This document shows positions 10,594-22,292 of a stretch of 64,000 bases of DNA, piece by piece; positions within the stretch are counted from its first letter, which is position 1, and each line of letters opens with the position of its first letter. This stretch comes from Tragulus kanchil. Its lineage: Eukaryota > Chordata > Mammalia > Artiodactyla > Tragulidae. Made by a program: the position numbers and the translations under genes. The DNA lies in NCBI GenBank assembly GCA_022376925.1, contig JAIOJX010000027.1, forward strand, positions 17,129,471 to 17,193,470, given 5' to 3'. The notes under the pieces were generated by a model that had not been told where the DNA came from, did no database searches, and saw only the letters and a list, made by a program, of their open reading frames with translations.

Positions 10594-11378
10594 GTCCCTT
10601 AAGATTGACTTTCCAAGTATCCTTTGACAGTGGATCGCTCTCTTTTGCCCACGGTCCACCCAGGTGAGTGAACTTTTCTCTTTGATGATCAGTTCTGCAG
10701 GCAACCCTTCCATAGAGACGCAAACGGCTTTACCAGGGCCCAGCTGGGCTGAACTGCCCTTGAAATGTTAAAATGGGGAAAACAGCTTGAGAATGTTATG
10801 AAGCTAGAGAGACTGACGTGAAAGATATTTTCATCCGCGCTCCCTTGGTGCCAGCTCCGGGCAAAGACAGGAAAACAGCGCACAGTGTACTGTAAAGTAA
10901 TCCCGGACGGAACAGGTGAGTTACCAGCGGAGAATGGAAAAGTGAGTCAGAGTCACGCCACTGGGAATTCACCCTTGAGATAAACTGTCGGCCGCGAGAA
11001 TCGGCACACTTCTGTCACTATTTAATAGTAAACGGAGGTTTGCCGGGAAGACCTGCATTCTGTGCACAGCACAGGACGAGGTTCTCCGTGTAAAAGGAGA
11101 GCACGAGTGGAATTTAGTTCTTGATTCCAAGCTGTCTCTGAAGCTATCGGTGTCTATCGTAAGCTGAAGGAAAGAAAATGACTGTAAGGTGGCGTTAACA
11201 ACTGAAGAAGAGAGTGCTCCGCTAGTCAGGCATTTGTGTAAAAGCAGGATGAAAAAGGTACAGAGGGAGAGTTTAGTTTCTGTGTTTGTGACAATTTTTC
11301 TACATTGCCGTTTAGTAACAAAAATGAAATCCCACACTGCAGAATAGCTGCGGGCTTTACACGGAAGAAAGCCTGTGT
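10594..11378. other. Unique sequence, no gene seen
   Basis: Single-copy, moderately GC-rich, with scattered CpG. No splice-bounded open frame stands out. Confidence 0.4.
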
Positions 11379-11530
11379 GAGTGTGCACCTGCCCTCAGTC
11401 AAGTCCAGCTCTCTGTGACCCCATGCTCTGTCGCCCACCAGGCTCCTCAGTCCAAGGGATTCTCCCGGCAAGAACACTGGAGTGGGTGGCCATGTCCTTC
11501 TCCAGGGGGTCTTCCCATCCCAGGGATGGA
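11379..11530 (-). mobile_element. BovA2-like SINE fragment, antisense
   Basis: GTCCAGCTCTCTGTGACCCC through CTTCCCATCCCAGGGATGG. It stops at the B box and is followed directly by a sense BovB end. Confidence 0.75.
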
Positions 11531-11532
11531 GC

Positions 11533-11692
11533 CCATGACAGAAGATGAGGTGGTTGGACAGCATCATCGAGTCTATGGATCTAAATCTGAGCAAACTCAA
11601 GGGGCTGGGGAAGGACAGGGAAGCCTGGCATGCGGCAGTCCACGGGTCGCAAAGAGTCAGACACAACTGAGCGACTGACACTGACAAGAAAC
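11533..11692 (+). mobile_element. BovB LINE 3' end, sense
   Basis: GAAGATGAGGTGGTTGGACA encodes the end of ORF2 and is followed by GGGAAGCCTGGCATGC and GACACAACTGAGCGACTGA. Confidence 0.8.
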
Positions 11693-12085
11693 TACGATCC
11701 ATCTTGAAATGTCAGTCTGTTCCAGAACACCATTAAGCACTGACCTCTGAAAGATAATTTATCTGGTTTGATTTATTATACTTGAGTCTCAATAAAAACT
11801 ATGAAATGTTAAAAAATTCTAAGAAAGCTGTCTGAGTTCTGATGGGTCGGCGTCCCTGGTTTACCCATTCCCTTCACCTGTCGTATCAGAGATCCTTGTT
11901 TACCGGATGTGCAAGCTGCCTACCAAGCAGAGAGTCTGTGTCTAACAGAAATGGTTTTTTTCCTTTTGTTTTGGCTTTCTTACGGGCTCAGTTACGCAAG
12001 AAGAAGAAAGACAAAGATCGCTGTCTACAAAAGACCTAAGATTCTAGACAGTCATGCTATTTCTAGGCTTTTTAAAAATGTATTT

Positions 12086-12180
12086 AGTTATTTAATAAAC
12101 AACAGAAATTTATTTCTCGCAGCTCTGGGAGCTGAATCTGAAGTCCAAGATCAATGTATTGCCAGAGACTGTTTTTTTAG
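12086..12180 (+). mobile_element. Ancient interspersed repeat
   Basis: GAAATTTATTTCTCGCAGCT followed by AAGTCCAAGATCAATGTATT is a recognisable old mammalian repeat phrase. I cannot assign the family. A copy is at 13199-13293. Confidence 0.4.
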
Positions 12181-12202
12181 GGGCCACTGCCTGGTCCGCC
12201 AT

Positions 12203-12322
12203 CTTTAATCTTTTTGGCCATGCTGTGTGGTGTGCAGAATCTTTGATCCCCGACCGGGAACTGAACCTGGGCCACAGCAGTGGAAGCACCTACTCCTAAC
12301 CCCCGGAAGGCCAGGGAATGCC
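12203..12322 (-). mobile_element. CHR-class SINE, antisense
   Basis: TTTTTGGCCATGCTGTGTGG, GATCCCCGACCGGGAACTGA and CCAGGGAATGCC mark it. Confidence 0.75.
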
Positions 12323-12583
12323 CATCTCTGCTTATTTTTAAATGTTACATTGTCTCTTTGATGAAATAGTTTCTCAGACACCATAATCCTAAATCCCCAG
12401 ACTTTCTTCCACTACCTTTTTAACCATCTTCCCACCACTAGATATGAAACACAGATTAAAAGACAAAATTTCAGACTGCCTTTTATATGCGAACTCTCTG
12501 ACGTTTCCTTGAGGGCTTCTGGAAAAGCACTTACTTTTTTTATGAAAGAGATGCTAGAAGTAATTTGATTACACGGGATGGCC

Positions 12584-12645
12584 CAAGAACACTGGAGTGG
12601 GTGGCCATGTCCTTCTCCAGGGGGTCTTCCCATCCCAGGGATGGA
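12584..12645 (-). mobile_element. BovA2-like SINE fragment, block C copy 2
   Basis: Only the part from CAAGAACACTGGAGTGGG onward is present, because block C starts inside the SINE. Confidence 0.7.
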
Positions 12646-12647
12646 GC

Positions 12648-12807
12648 CCATGACAGAAGATGAGGTGGTTGGACAGCATCATCGAGTCTATGGATCTAAA
12701 TCTGAGCAAACTCAAGGGGCTGGGGAAGGACAGGGAAGCCTGGCATGCGGCAGTCCACGGGTCGCAAAGAGTCAGACACAACTGAGCGACTGACACTGAC
12801 AAGAAAC
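12648..12807 (+). mobile_element. BovB 3' end, block C copy 2
   Basis: Same element as at 11533-11692. Confidence 0.8.
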
Positions 12808-13315
12808 TACGATCCATCTTGAAATGTCAGTCTGTTCCAGAACACCATTAAGCACTGACCTCTGAAAGATAATTTATCTGGTTTGATTTATTATACTTGA
12901 GTCTCAATAAAAACTATGAAATGTTAAAAAATTCTAAGAAAGCTGTCTGAGTTCTGATGGGTCGGCGTCCCTGGTTTACCCATTCCCTTCACCTGTCGTA
13001 TCAGAGATCCTTGTTTACCGGATGTGCAAGCTGCCTACCAAGCAGAGAGTCTGTGTCTAACAGAAATGGTTTTTCCTTTTGTTTTGGCTTTCTTACGGGC
13101 TCAGTTACGCAAGAAGAAGAAAGACAAAGATCGCTGTCTACAAAAGACCTAAGATTCTAGACAGTCATGCTATTTCTAGGCTTTTTAAAAATGTATTTAG
13201 TTATTTAATAAACAACAGAAATTTATTTCTCGCAGCTCTGGGAGCTGAATCTGAAGTCCAAGATCAATGTATTGCCAGAGACTGTTTTTTTAGGGGCCAC
13301 TGCCTGGTCCGCCAT

Positions 13316-13435
13316 CTTTAATCTTTTTGGCCATGCTGTGTGGTGTGCAGAATCTTTGATCCCCGACCGGGAACTGAACCTGGGCCACAGCAGTGGAAGC
13401 ACCTACTCCTAACCCCCGGAAGGCCAGGGAATGCC
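13316..13435 (-). mobile_element. CHR-class SINE, block C copy 2
   Basis: Same element as at 12203-12322. Confidence 0.75.
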
Positions 13436-13701
13436 CATCTCTGCTTATTTTTAAATGTTACATTGTCTCTTTGATGAAATAGTTTCTCAGACACCATAAT
13501 CCTAAATCCCCAGACTTTCTTCCACTACCTTTTTAACCATCTTCCCACCACTAGATATGAAACACAGATTAAAAGACAAAATTTCAGACTGCCTTTTATA
13601 TGCGAACTCTCTCTGACGTTTCCTTGAGGGCTTCTGGAAAAGCACAAAGGTTTATTCTCTTCTTTTATGAAAAGAGAGATGCTAGAAGTAATTTGATTAC
13701 A

Positions 13702-14650
13702 TTTGTTTGATGTGTTTGAATAGTCGGAACAGCATTGGAATCTTTCTCAAAGTAGAAAAGTGCACACAGGTTAGCCTAGGTTCAATGTGTCTAAGTAGAA
13801 ATACGTCTGAGTATTTCAGAAATCAGCTGCTTCAAGGTAAAATAAAAAAGCCCGGGGATTTGGTAATACCTTTGCTGATCATGTTTTACGTTGAGAGTGA
13901 GCATGGACCATCAAAATTCTGAAGACTTAGCCACTGAATGTCCCTGAGAGAGCGGTTCAGTGGCTCTCACTGCAGAGTCGCTGGCTGCGGTGGAGAGTTA
14001 GCGTGATCCAGGCGCGGGCCAGAGCGGCGGCCGGCGGCCCGCGGCCGCGCTGGGTGAGTGCTGACGGCGCAGTCGCCGGCTCCGTTCGTGGACTGGACCT
14101 TCATTCAGGAGACGAAGAGACGCCGTGCGACCTACGCCTGCTCAACATGGAACTCAGCTCACTGCCTTTACTGAATTATTAATACGAACTCGGGACGTAA
14201 AAGTCACTTTTCTCTTTTCTAGAATTAGTCCCAGTTTCTTTCAGCCTCTATAGACTATGCCCTCCAATCCCCATTTGCAATTTTAACAGCTTTTCTACAG
14301 ACCCAAGGTGTTCACCCTGACACTCAGATGGCGGCCTTGAAGAATTCATCCTGGTGCTGGGAGGGAAACCGGCCTGAAATGCACCGACAGGGAAAAGGCT
14401 TCACGGCAGCCCCTCCTTCATTTCTGATTTTCCCAAACACAAGATGTATCTGAAGAGAAAATCTCATTATGTTGAGAAACACTATGCCCTTGCCAGCACA
14501 AGTAATTTTTTTCTTTTTTTTAGTCAAGCATGTATTCGCCCAGGACAGGGGATCTGTTTCCAGAGGGAGACTGCAACACTCTTTCCCCGTGTTCACCAGA
14601 CGTGGCCAGCCTTCAGGTCGTGTAATAGCCAGACAGTCTTCTCCAACACT
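13702..14650. other. Unique sequence with a GC-rich core
   Basis: Mostly single-copy. A compact GC- and CpG-rich patch at 13968-14110 contains GGCCGGCGGCCCGCGGCCGC and a donor-like GTGAGTG at 14054-14060. No coding frame is supported. Confidence 0.45.
13968..14110. promoter_or_regulatory. Short CpG-rich patch
   Basis: Dense CpG over about 140 bases in otherwise AT-rich DNA, outside any recognised SINE. It might be a small promoter or untranslated exon, or a relic of a GC-rich repeat. Nothing here decides between these. Confidence 0.3.
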
Positions 14651-16822
14651 GCTGCCGACTGACTCATCGCTACTTCGATCGGAGGAACACTTTCTCAAGG
14701 TCAGAGGGCAGGTCTTTGGAATACAGACGTAGAATAAGTCCAGCAACAGCTATGCCACTCGGGGCCATGCTCCAGCCCTCCCTTATCCCCAACAGCAGTC
14801 GGTCTCTGCTGACTTACTGTCACACAGGCAGATCTCACCATATTATGCTTCCCAGATATGGCTTTTTTTCCTTTCTTTTTTCTTTTTTTTTAACAATGGA
14901 AGCTTTGTGGCAACTTAGCATCCATCAAGTCTATTAGAGCCATTTTTTCCCCAACAGGAATATTTAAAAATTATTTACATTACATATCATAGCTACATAC
15001 ATTATTTTTTGTAGACATAATGCTATTGTACACTTTATAGATGACAGCATCGTGTAAATAGAACCTTGTTTTTTTAGATTAATCTGTGCTTTCACTTGCC
15101 AGTATAATTTAACTACAGTGGCTGGCAAGCTTTGTGGATGTAAAAAGTACATTTTACATCACAATTCAATAAATATACACAAATATATATGACATGTACA
15201 CATATATACAAGTGAAACAAAAGTTGAGCCAAAAACATCGATCCTGAATGTCAATATTTTTGAGATTTTTTTAAAAGCCATTTTAGGCTTACAACGAAAT
15301 TGACAAGAAGGCACAGACATTCCCCAAGTCCCCCCGCACGTGCATAACCATTGTCAACAGTGGTACTTTTACTTTTGTTTTTTTAAAACCCAAAGGGTGA
15401 ACTGCATTGACACTTGATGATCACCAAGATTTCCATAAACATGGCTTTTATATGCACTGGAAAGCCACGTGAGCCACTTTACTCTAATATTCCTTTTATT
15501 TTAGCAGGCACACCATCTCTGCCTCTCTGCGTGCCTGCATGCTCACGTGCTTCAGTGGTGTCCAACTCTTTGCAATCCTGTGGACCGCAACCCGCCAGGC
15601 TCCTCTGTCCATGGGATTCTCCAGGCAGGAATACTGGAATGAGTTGCCATTTCCTTCTCCAGGGGATCTTCCCTACCCAGGGATCGAACCTGTGTCTCCT
15701 GCTTTGGCAGGCAGGTTCTTCCCCTGGGGACTGTTTCCATTTTGGATTCTTTTTTGCTGCCGACTCATCGCTACTTCGATCGGAGGAACACTTTCTCAAG
15801 GTCAGAGGGCAGGTCTTTGGAATACAGACGTAGAATAAGTCCAGCAACAGCTATGCCACTCGGGGCCATGCTCCAGCCCTCCCTTATCCCCAACAGCAGT
15901 CGGTCTCTGCTGACTTACTGTCACACAGGCAGATCTCACCATATTATGCTTCCCAGATATGGCTTTTTTTCCTTTCTTTTTTCTTTTTTTTTAACAATGG
16001 AAGCTTTGTGGCAACTTAGCATCCATCAAGTCTATTAGAGCCATTTTTTCCCCAACAGGAATATTTAAAAATTATTTACATTACATATCATAGCTACATA
16101 CATTATTTTTTGTAGACATAATGCTATTGTACACTTTATAGATGACAGCATCGTGTAAATAGAACCTTGTTTTTTTAGATTAATCTGTGCTTTCACTTGC
16201 CAGTATAATTTAACTACAGTGGCTGGCAAGCTTTGTGGATGTAAAAAGTACATTTTACATCACAATTCAATAAATATACACAAATATATATGACATGTAC
16301 ACATATATACAAGTGAAACAAAAGTTGAGCCAAAAACATCGATCCTGAATGTCAATATTTTTGAGATTTTTTTAAAAGCCATTTTAGGCTTACAACGAAA
16401 TTGACAAGAAGGCACAGACATTCCCCAAGTCCCCCCGCACGTGCATAACCATTGTCAACAGTGGTACTTTTACTTTTGTTTTTTTAAACCAAGGATGAAC
16501 TGCATTGACACTTGATGATCACCAAGATTTCCATAAACATGGCTTTTATATGCACTGGAAAGCCACGTGAGCCACTTTACTCTAATATTCCTTTTATTTT
16601 AGCAGGCACACCATCTCTGCCTCTCTGCGTGCCTGCATGCTCACGTGCTTCAGTGGTGTCCAACTCTTTGCAATCCTGTGGACCGCAACCCGCCAGGCTC
16701 CTCTGTCCATGGGATTCTCCAGGCAGGAATACTGGAATGAGTTGCCATTTCCTCCTCTAGGGAATCTTCCCTACCCAGGGATCGAACCTGTGTCTCCTGC
16801 TTTGGCAGGCAGGTTCTTCCCC
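14651..16822 (+). repeat. Duplication block D (two 1.07 kb copies)
   Basis: Copies are 14651-15724 and 15757-16822, offset about 1101. Copy 2 starts with GCTGCCGACTCATCG, where copy 1 has an extra GACT. Copy 1 stops inside a BovA2 SINE, which is completed only after copy 2 (to 16844). The linker 15725-15756 is unlike either flank. Confidence 0.95.
15529..15724 (-). mobile_element. BovA2/Bov-tA SINE, antisense, truncated at junction
   Basis: GTGTCCAACTCTTTGCAATC to CCAGGGATCGAACCTGTG. The antisense head is missing because copy 1 of block D ends here. Confidence 0.9.
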
Positions 16823-16844
16823 GCCGAACCATGGGGGAAGCCCT
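16627..16844 (-). mobile_element. BovA2/Bov-tA SINE, complete copy
   Basis: Same SINE as at 15529-15724, now with its head GAACCATGGGGGAAGCCC. It differs from copy 1 at CTCCTCTAGGGAATC. Confidence 0.9.
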
Positions 16845-17235
16845 CGCATTATCTCTGAGGTCCGCCTGTCTTGGCAACGACAGTCTCAATAAGCAGCTCA
16901 ACGGATTCCCAGGACTTTCCCACTTGCGCCGGTCTGTTACATCAGGCCATGCGGATTGACTGTGTTTACATTTCAGTAGCTAAACACCATAACAAACTAA
17001 TTTCTTACACAGATGAATCAAATCTGAACACAACTTGATATTTAAATATGGTGGCACTCCAGTTGGTTATCGGGCACATCCTTAATTTACTATAACAGTG
17101 TTCAAGTCTGCAATTGAAATAATCCCTTTGATCATGTGGCCTTAAGGCAGGGGAATACCCTGCCTTAATTAAAAAGAGAACATCAGTGGATGAGTCTGTC
17201 TTCTCAGAGAATGTCTCCTGGTAGACACAGTGAAT

Positions 17236-17265
17236 CAAACAAACAAACAAACAAACAAACAAACC
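17236..17265. repeat. (AAAC)n microsatellite
   Basis: About seven CAAA units followed by a C-run. The same repeat count appears at 18380-18409 in block E copy 2. Confidence 0.85.
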
Positions 17266-17836
17266 CCCCACAAACAACAACAATAATCAGTTCAGTGAAA
17301 TCTTACTGTTAGAGACAACATTTGTAATTTTAAAATGAATATACCATTTATACCATTTGGCAATATGAGTTCATTACATTTGCCCTGATGGGAGAAAAAC
17401 AGGTTTTCTATTATCAGCATAGCCCTTGAGTTGATCCTGAACTATGACCTGAGGGAATTTTCCTAACTGGTAACTGCTTTAGTTTATTTTTATCGTCGTG
17501 AAACTGAGTTCCCCTAAAACAGTATTCCCTGCCAAGTTTATGATTATCCTCTCGCCAAGACAGTACTCCTTCCCTTGCTGCACTCCTGTTCGCCTCAGAA
17601 CTGAGGAGTATCAAAGAAAAGGGGGGATTAAAATTGAGAAAGATGTTGCAGGTACAAAAGCCCCTCCGTGTACCCCCTTCCTTGTTTGGAGAAAGAGCCT
17701 TGAGTCTCCTAGGCCTTCTGAGTCCCAAAGAGCAGACTCAAGCCATTCCTAACTACGGGAGTGAAGGCATGCAGAGCTAAGGAAGAGCAGGCAAGCAAGA
17801 AAAAGGAATGATTGTTCAAGCACTGCTTCAGTGATG

Positions 17837-18085
17837 GGACTCCCGGCGGTGGTGGATAAGAATCCCCTGGCAATGCAGGGGGCACGGTTCGATCCTCGGT
17901 CTGGGAAGACCCCACGTGCCACGGAACAACGCAGCCGGCGCACCGCAACTACTGAGCCTGAGCTCTAGGGCCCAGACACTCACAGCTCCCAACGGCCACA
18001 CGCCCTAGAGCCTGTATGCCCACCTACCGCACTGGAAAGCCCAGCAAAGCAGTGAGGACCCGGCACAGCCAAAAATAAATAAGCA
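17837..18085 (+). mobile_element. CHR-class SINE, sense (copy 1 of 3)
   Basis: AAGAATCCCCTGGCAATGCA, GGTTCGATCCTCGGTCTGGG, the repeated GCACCGCAACTACTGAGCC body and the CAGCCAAAAATAAATAAGC tail. Confidence 0.85.
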
Positions 18086-18980
18086 AGCAAAATTATTAAA
18101 CACAGAAAACAATAGTTCAGTGCTAAAACAGAGTCCGCTTCCTCCTCAAGAGACACGCATAACAATCTTCCACTTCTGCGTTGTTACGTAGAAAGCAAGA
18201 CCACCCCCACACCAGGTGGAGGATAGTGACCATGTGCTGACCACAGGACACAGAGCCCAGAAATAATCCCTTTGATCATGTGGCCTTAAGGCAGGGGAAT
18301 ACCCTGCCTTAATTAAAAAGAGAACATCAGTGGATGAGTCTGTCTTCTCAGAGAATGTCTCCTGGTAGACACAGTGAATCAAACAAACAAACAAACAAAC
18401 AAACAAACCCCCCACAAACAACAACAATAATCAGTTCAGTGAAATCTTACTGTTAGAGACAACATTTGTAATTTTAAAATGAATATACCATTTATACCAT
18501 TTGGCAATATGAGTTCATTACATTTGCCCTGATGGGAGAAAAACAGGTTTTCTATTATCAGCATAGCCCTTGAGTTGATCCTGAACTATGACCTGAGGGA
18601 ATTTTCCTAACTGGTAACTGCTTTAGTTTATTTTTATCGTCGTGAAACTGAGTTCCCCTAAAACAGTATTCCCTGCCAAGTTTATGATTATCCTCTCGCC
18701 AAGACAGTACTCCTTCCCTTGCTGCACTCCTGTTCGCCTCAGAACTGAGGAGTATCAAAGAAAAGGGGGGATTAAAATTGAGAAAGATGTTGCAGGTACA
18801 AAAGCCCCTCCGTGTACCCCCTTCCTTGTTTGGAGAAAGAGCCTTGAGTCTCCTAGGCCTTCTGAGTCCCAAAGAGCAGACTCAAGCCATTCCTAACTAC
18901 GGGAGTGAAGGCATGCAGAGCTAAGGAAGAGCAGGCAAGCAAGAAAAAGGAATGATTGTTCAAGCACTGCTTCAGTGATG

Positions 18981-19235
18981 GGACTCCCCCGGCGGTGGTG
19001 GATAAGAATCCCCTGGCAATGCAGGGGGCACGGTTCGATCCTCGGTCTGGGAAGACCCCACGTGCCACGGAACAACGCAGCCGGCGCACCGCAACTACTG
19101 AGCCTGAGCTCTAGGGCCCAGACACTCACAGCTCCCAACGGCCACACGCCCTAGAGCCTGTATGCCCACCTACCGCACTGCGAGAAAGCCCGCGCAAAGC
19201 AGTGAGGACCCGGCACAGCCAAAAATAAATAAGCA
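18981..19235 (+). mobile_element. CHR-class SINE, sense (copy 2 of 3)
   Basis: Same element as at 17837-18085 with a few more bases near 19183-19196. It is shared by blocks E and F. Confidence 0.85.
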
Positions 19236-19659
19236 AGCAAAATTATTAAACACAGAAAACAATAGTTCAGTGCTAAAACAGAGTCCGCTTCCTCCTCAAG
19301 AGACACGCATAACAATCTTCCACTTCTGCGTTGTTACGTAGAAAGCAAGACCACCCCCACACCAGGTGGAGGATAGTGACCATGTGCTGACCACAGGACA
19401 CAGAGCCCAGACTGGTCGGAACGAGAAGGGTGGTAAGATGAGATTCCAGAAACATCACCCTGTAACCTTGCTACCAACCAATCAGAAAGGCATACACCCT
19501 GCAACCTTCACTCGACATGCTGCCTTTAAAAGTAAACCTCTTCTTTGAAAGCCACAGGGGAGCTTGGGTCTGTAAACAGAAGCTGTCCATCCCCCTTCCT
19601 GGGTGGCCTGAACTAATCTTCACCTGTCTTTCCCTCACCACAGCCCAGGGTCAGTCGGT

Positions 19660-19866
19660 GGGCTCTGCCCAGAAGCACCCGAAGAACACGCCTGCCAACG
19701 CAGGAGATGAGGGTTCCATCCCTGGCTCGGGAAGATCCCGTGCAGAGGGAGACGGCAGCCCCGTTCAGCCTTCTAGCCTGGAGAATTCCGTGGGCCGAGG
19801 AGCCTGGTGGGGTACAGTCCATGGGGTCACAAAGAATCGGGCGCGACTAAGCAACTAAACAACAGA
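19660..19866 (+). mobile_element. BovA2/Bov-tA SINE, sense
   Basis: CGCCTGCCAACGCAGGAGAT, TTCCATCCCTGGCTCGGGAA and GGCGCGACTAAGCAACTAAA. Confidence 0.88.
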
Positions 19867-20070
19867 AGTGCTCAGGGATGCAGAGCTCAAGACAGAAACA
19901 CCGTGAAGAACACGGAGCAGAGTGAAGAGCACCCACTCCTCACTGCTCCTAACTGGGCCACTTACCAATGACCCACTTGCTGGAGATGCATTAATAACGG
20001 GGAGGGAAATCGAAGAAGAAATGGCAAATAAATTGTTTTAATTTAACAGACAGGCGAAGCAGACTGAGGA

Positions 20071-20318
20071 GGGGCGGTGGTGGATTAAGAATCCCCTGGC
20101 AATGCAGGGGGCACGGTTCGATCCTCGGTCTGGGAAGACCCCACGTGCCACGGAACAACGCAGCCGGCGCACCGCAACTACTGAGCCTGAGCTCTAGGGC
20201 CCAGACACTCACAGCTCCCAACGGCCACACGCCCTAGAGCCTGTATGCCCACCTACCGCACTGCGAGAAAGCCCGCGCAAAGCAGTGAGGACCCGGCACA
20301 GCCAAAAATAAATAAGCA
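20071..20318 (+). mobile_element. CHR-class SINE, sense (copy 3 of 3)
   Basis: Third occurrence of the SINE at 17837. It begins at the block F junction, with GATTAAGAATC in place of GATAAGAATC. Confidence 0.85.
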
Positions 20319-20742
20319 AGCAAAATTATTAAACACAGAAAACAATAGTTCAGTGCTAAAACAGAGTCCGCTTCCTCCTCAAGAGACACGCATAACAATC
20401 TTCCACTTCTGCGTTGTTACGTAGAAAGCAAGACCACCCCCACACCAGGTGGAGGATAGTGACCATGTGCTGACCACAGGACACAGAGCCCAGACTGGTC
20501 GGAACGAGAAGGGTGGTAAGATGAGATTCCAGAAACATCACCCTGTAACCTTGCTACCAACCAATCAGAAAGGCATACACCCTGCAACCTTCACTCGACA
20601 TGCTGCCTTTAAAAGTAAACCTCTTCTTTGAAAGCCACAGGGGAGCTTGGGTCTGTAAACAGAAGCTGTCCATCCCCCTTCCTGGGTGGCCTGAACTAAT
20701 CTTCACCTGTCTTTCCCTCACCACAGCCCAGGGTCAGTCGGT

Positions 20743-20949
20743 GGGCTCTGCCCAGAAGCACCCGAAGAACACGCCTGCCAACGCAGGAGATGAGGGTTCC
20801 ATCCCTGGCTCGGGAAGATCCCGTGCAGAGGGAGACGGCAGCCCCGTTCAGCCTTCTAGCCTGGAGAATTCCGTGGGCCGAGGAGCCTGGTGGGGTACAG
20901 TCCATGGGGTCACAAAGAATCGGGCGCGACTAAGCAACTAAACAACAGA
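20743..20949 (+). mobile_element. BovA2/Bov-tA SINE, block F copy 2
   Basis: Same element as at 19660-19866. Confidence 0.88.
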
Positions 20950-21204
20950 AGTGCTCAGGGATGCAGAGCTCAAGACAGAAACACCGTGAAGAACACGGAG
21001 CAGAGTGAAGAGCACCCACTCCTCACTGCTCCTAACTGGGCCACTTACCAATGACCCACTTGCTGGAGATGCATTAATAACGGGGAGGGGGAAATCGAAG
21101 AAGAAATGGCAAATAAATACATCAAGATAATGAAGTTGAAGCTGCCCTGTCTTTTCCCTCCGAGGCTACTGCACGTCTAAACAGACAGGCGGCGAAGCAG
21201 ACTG

Positions 21205-22093
21205 AAGGATGTTTTATTCCCGTGTGTACTTCTCTGTTACTTCACTGAACAAAGAACCCCGAACTGACAGTGATTAAAGGTGCAGTTTGGACAAACTGCT
21301 CTCCAAGGAAAGAATCCTGTTTAGAAACTTATTACAGGCTGGAACAGGTCGACTGTGAGTTTTTTGCACCCCTGGAGAAGGTTTTCTAGGAACAAGACTG
21401 CCTTTCGTCAAGATATGTGAAGGAGGTTGATGGAGAAGATGGAGGGAGAAAGATCAACGGGACAGAAGAAACACAAAGAGTTTATCTCCCTCGATGTCAT
21501 GATCAAAATGAAACAAATTCAACCAACATTTATGAAAGGCTATGTGCTAGGTGGAGTTTCAACAAGAAAAATCTCTGCCCTCATGAAGCTTACCTTGAGA
21601 GGGAACAGAGCAGGAGACACAGTCTATAAATTAAATGAAGACGTAAACGATACCGTGTATTAGAAAGTGAGCAACAACACAGAGAAACTGAAAACAAGCA
21701 AGGATGGAGCTGAGGGCTGTAGATGCAAAGAGCTTGGTCAGAGAGGTCACTTTTAGGGGACTTAATGAGCAAAGGTTTAAGGAAAGAGAAGCAAGCCCTG
21801 GGGATACAGGGAGGCGAAGGGAGTGGAGAATGTTCCAGGTATTAAAAGACCCTGAGGCAGGAAATGCTTCAGGAGCCTGATGACTGACAAGGAGGCCAGA
21901 GACTCTCAGCAGAAATGGCGAGGAGAGGGGAACTGGACCAGGTCAGAGAGGACGCAGGAGAGGGGCCATAGGCAGAGCCTCATGGGCCAGTCAGCCATGG
22001 CGGGGTCTCAAAGAGACTGGGGAGGAGGGTCACTGGAGAATGTAAATGGAGTGGTAGGACTTCAGATTTTAAAAGGACCACCAGGAAGAAAAA
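21205..22093. other. Low-copy sequence with an old repeat
   Basis: From about 21500 to 21980 the wording (CAACATTTATGAAAGGCTAT, then GCCCTCATGAAGCTTACC and GCCCTGGGGATACAGGGAGG) is an ancient mammalian dispersed repeat of uncertain family. The two open frames over it are not coding by composition. Confidence 0.4.
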
Positions 22094-22292
22094 GACAGTG
22101 GTAAAGAACCCGCCTGCCAATGCAGCAGACGGAAGAGACATGGGTTCCATCTCTAGTTGGGGAAGACCCCCTGGAGAAGGAAATGGCAGCCCACTCCAGT
22201 CTTCTTGCCTGCAGAGCTGCATGGACAGAGGAGCCTGGCCGGCTGCAGCGCATGGGGTCCCAGAGAGTCAGAAACGACTGAGCAACTAAGCA
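22094..22292 (+). mobile_element. BovA2/Bov-tA SINE, sense
   Basis: GTGGTAAAGAACCCGCCTGC head, GAAGACCCCCTGGAGAAGGA, and GAAACGACTGAGCAACTAAG at the end. Confidence 0.9.

Larger units (their letters stand above)
11469..13701 (+). repeat. Duplication block C (two 1.1 kb copies)
   Basis: Copies are 11469-12573 and 12584-13701, offset about 1115. The last 100 bases of copy 1 lack about 15 bases present in copy 2, between GGAAAAGCAC and GATGCTAGAAG. Content: BovA2 fragment, BovB 3' end, an old repeat and a CHR SINE. Confidence 0.95.
17117..19410 (+). repeat. Duplication block E (two 1.15 kb copies)
   Basis: Copies are 17117-18260 and 18261-19410, abutting exactly. Copy 1 lacks a few bases of copy 2 inside the CHR SINE (CTGGAAAGCCCAGC against CTGCGAGAAAGCCCGCGC, and CTCCCGG against CTCCCCCGG). 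Content: (AAAC)n tract, unique sequence, CHR SINE. Confidence 0.95.
18991..21204 (+). repeat. Duplication block F (two 1.1 kb copies, overlaps block E)
   Basis: Copies are 18991-20070 and 20073-21204, offset 1082-1083. Near its right end copy 1 is missing about 50-60 bases present in copy 2 (after GGCAAATAAAT). The first 420 bases of this unit also occur in the left copy of block E (from about 17850), so that stretch exists three times. Confidence 0.95.

Noticed and set aside
17236..17265. Regular short repeats as CRISPR-like
   Set aside because: It is an (AAAC)n microsatellite in a mammalian genome.
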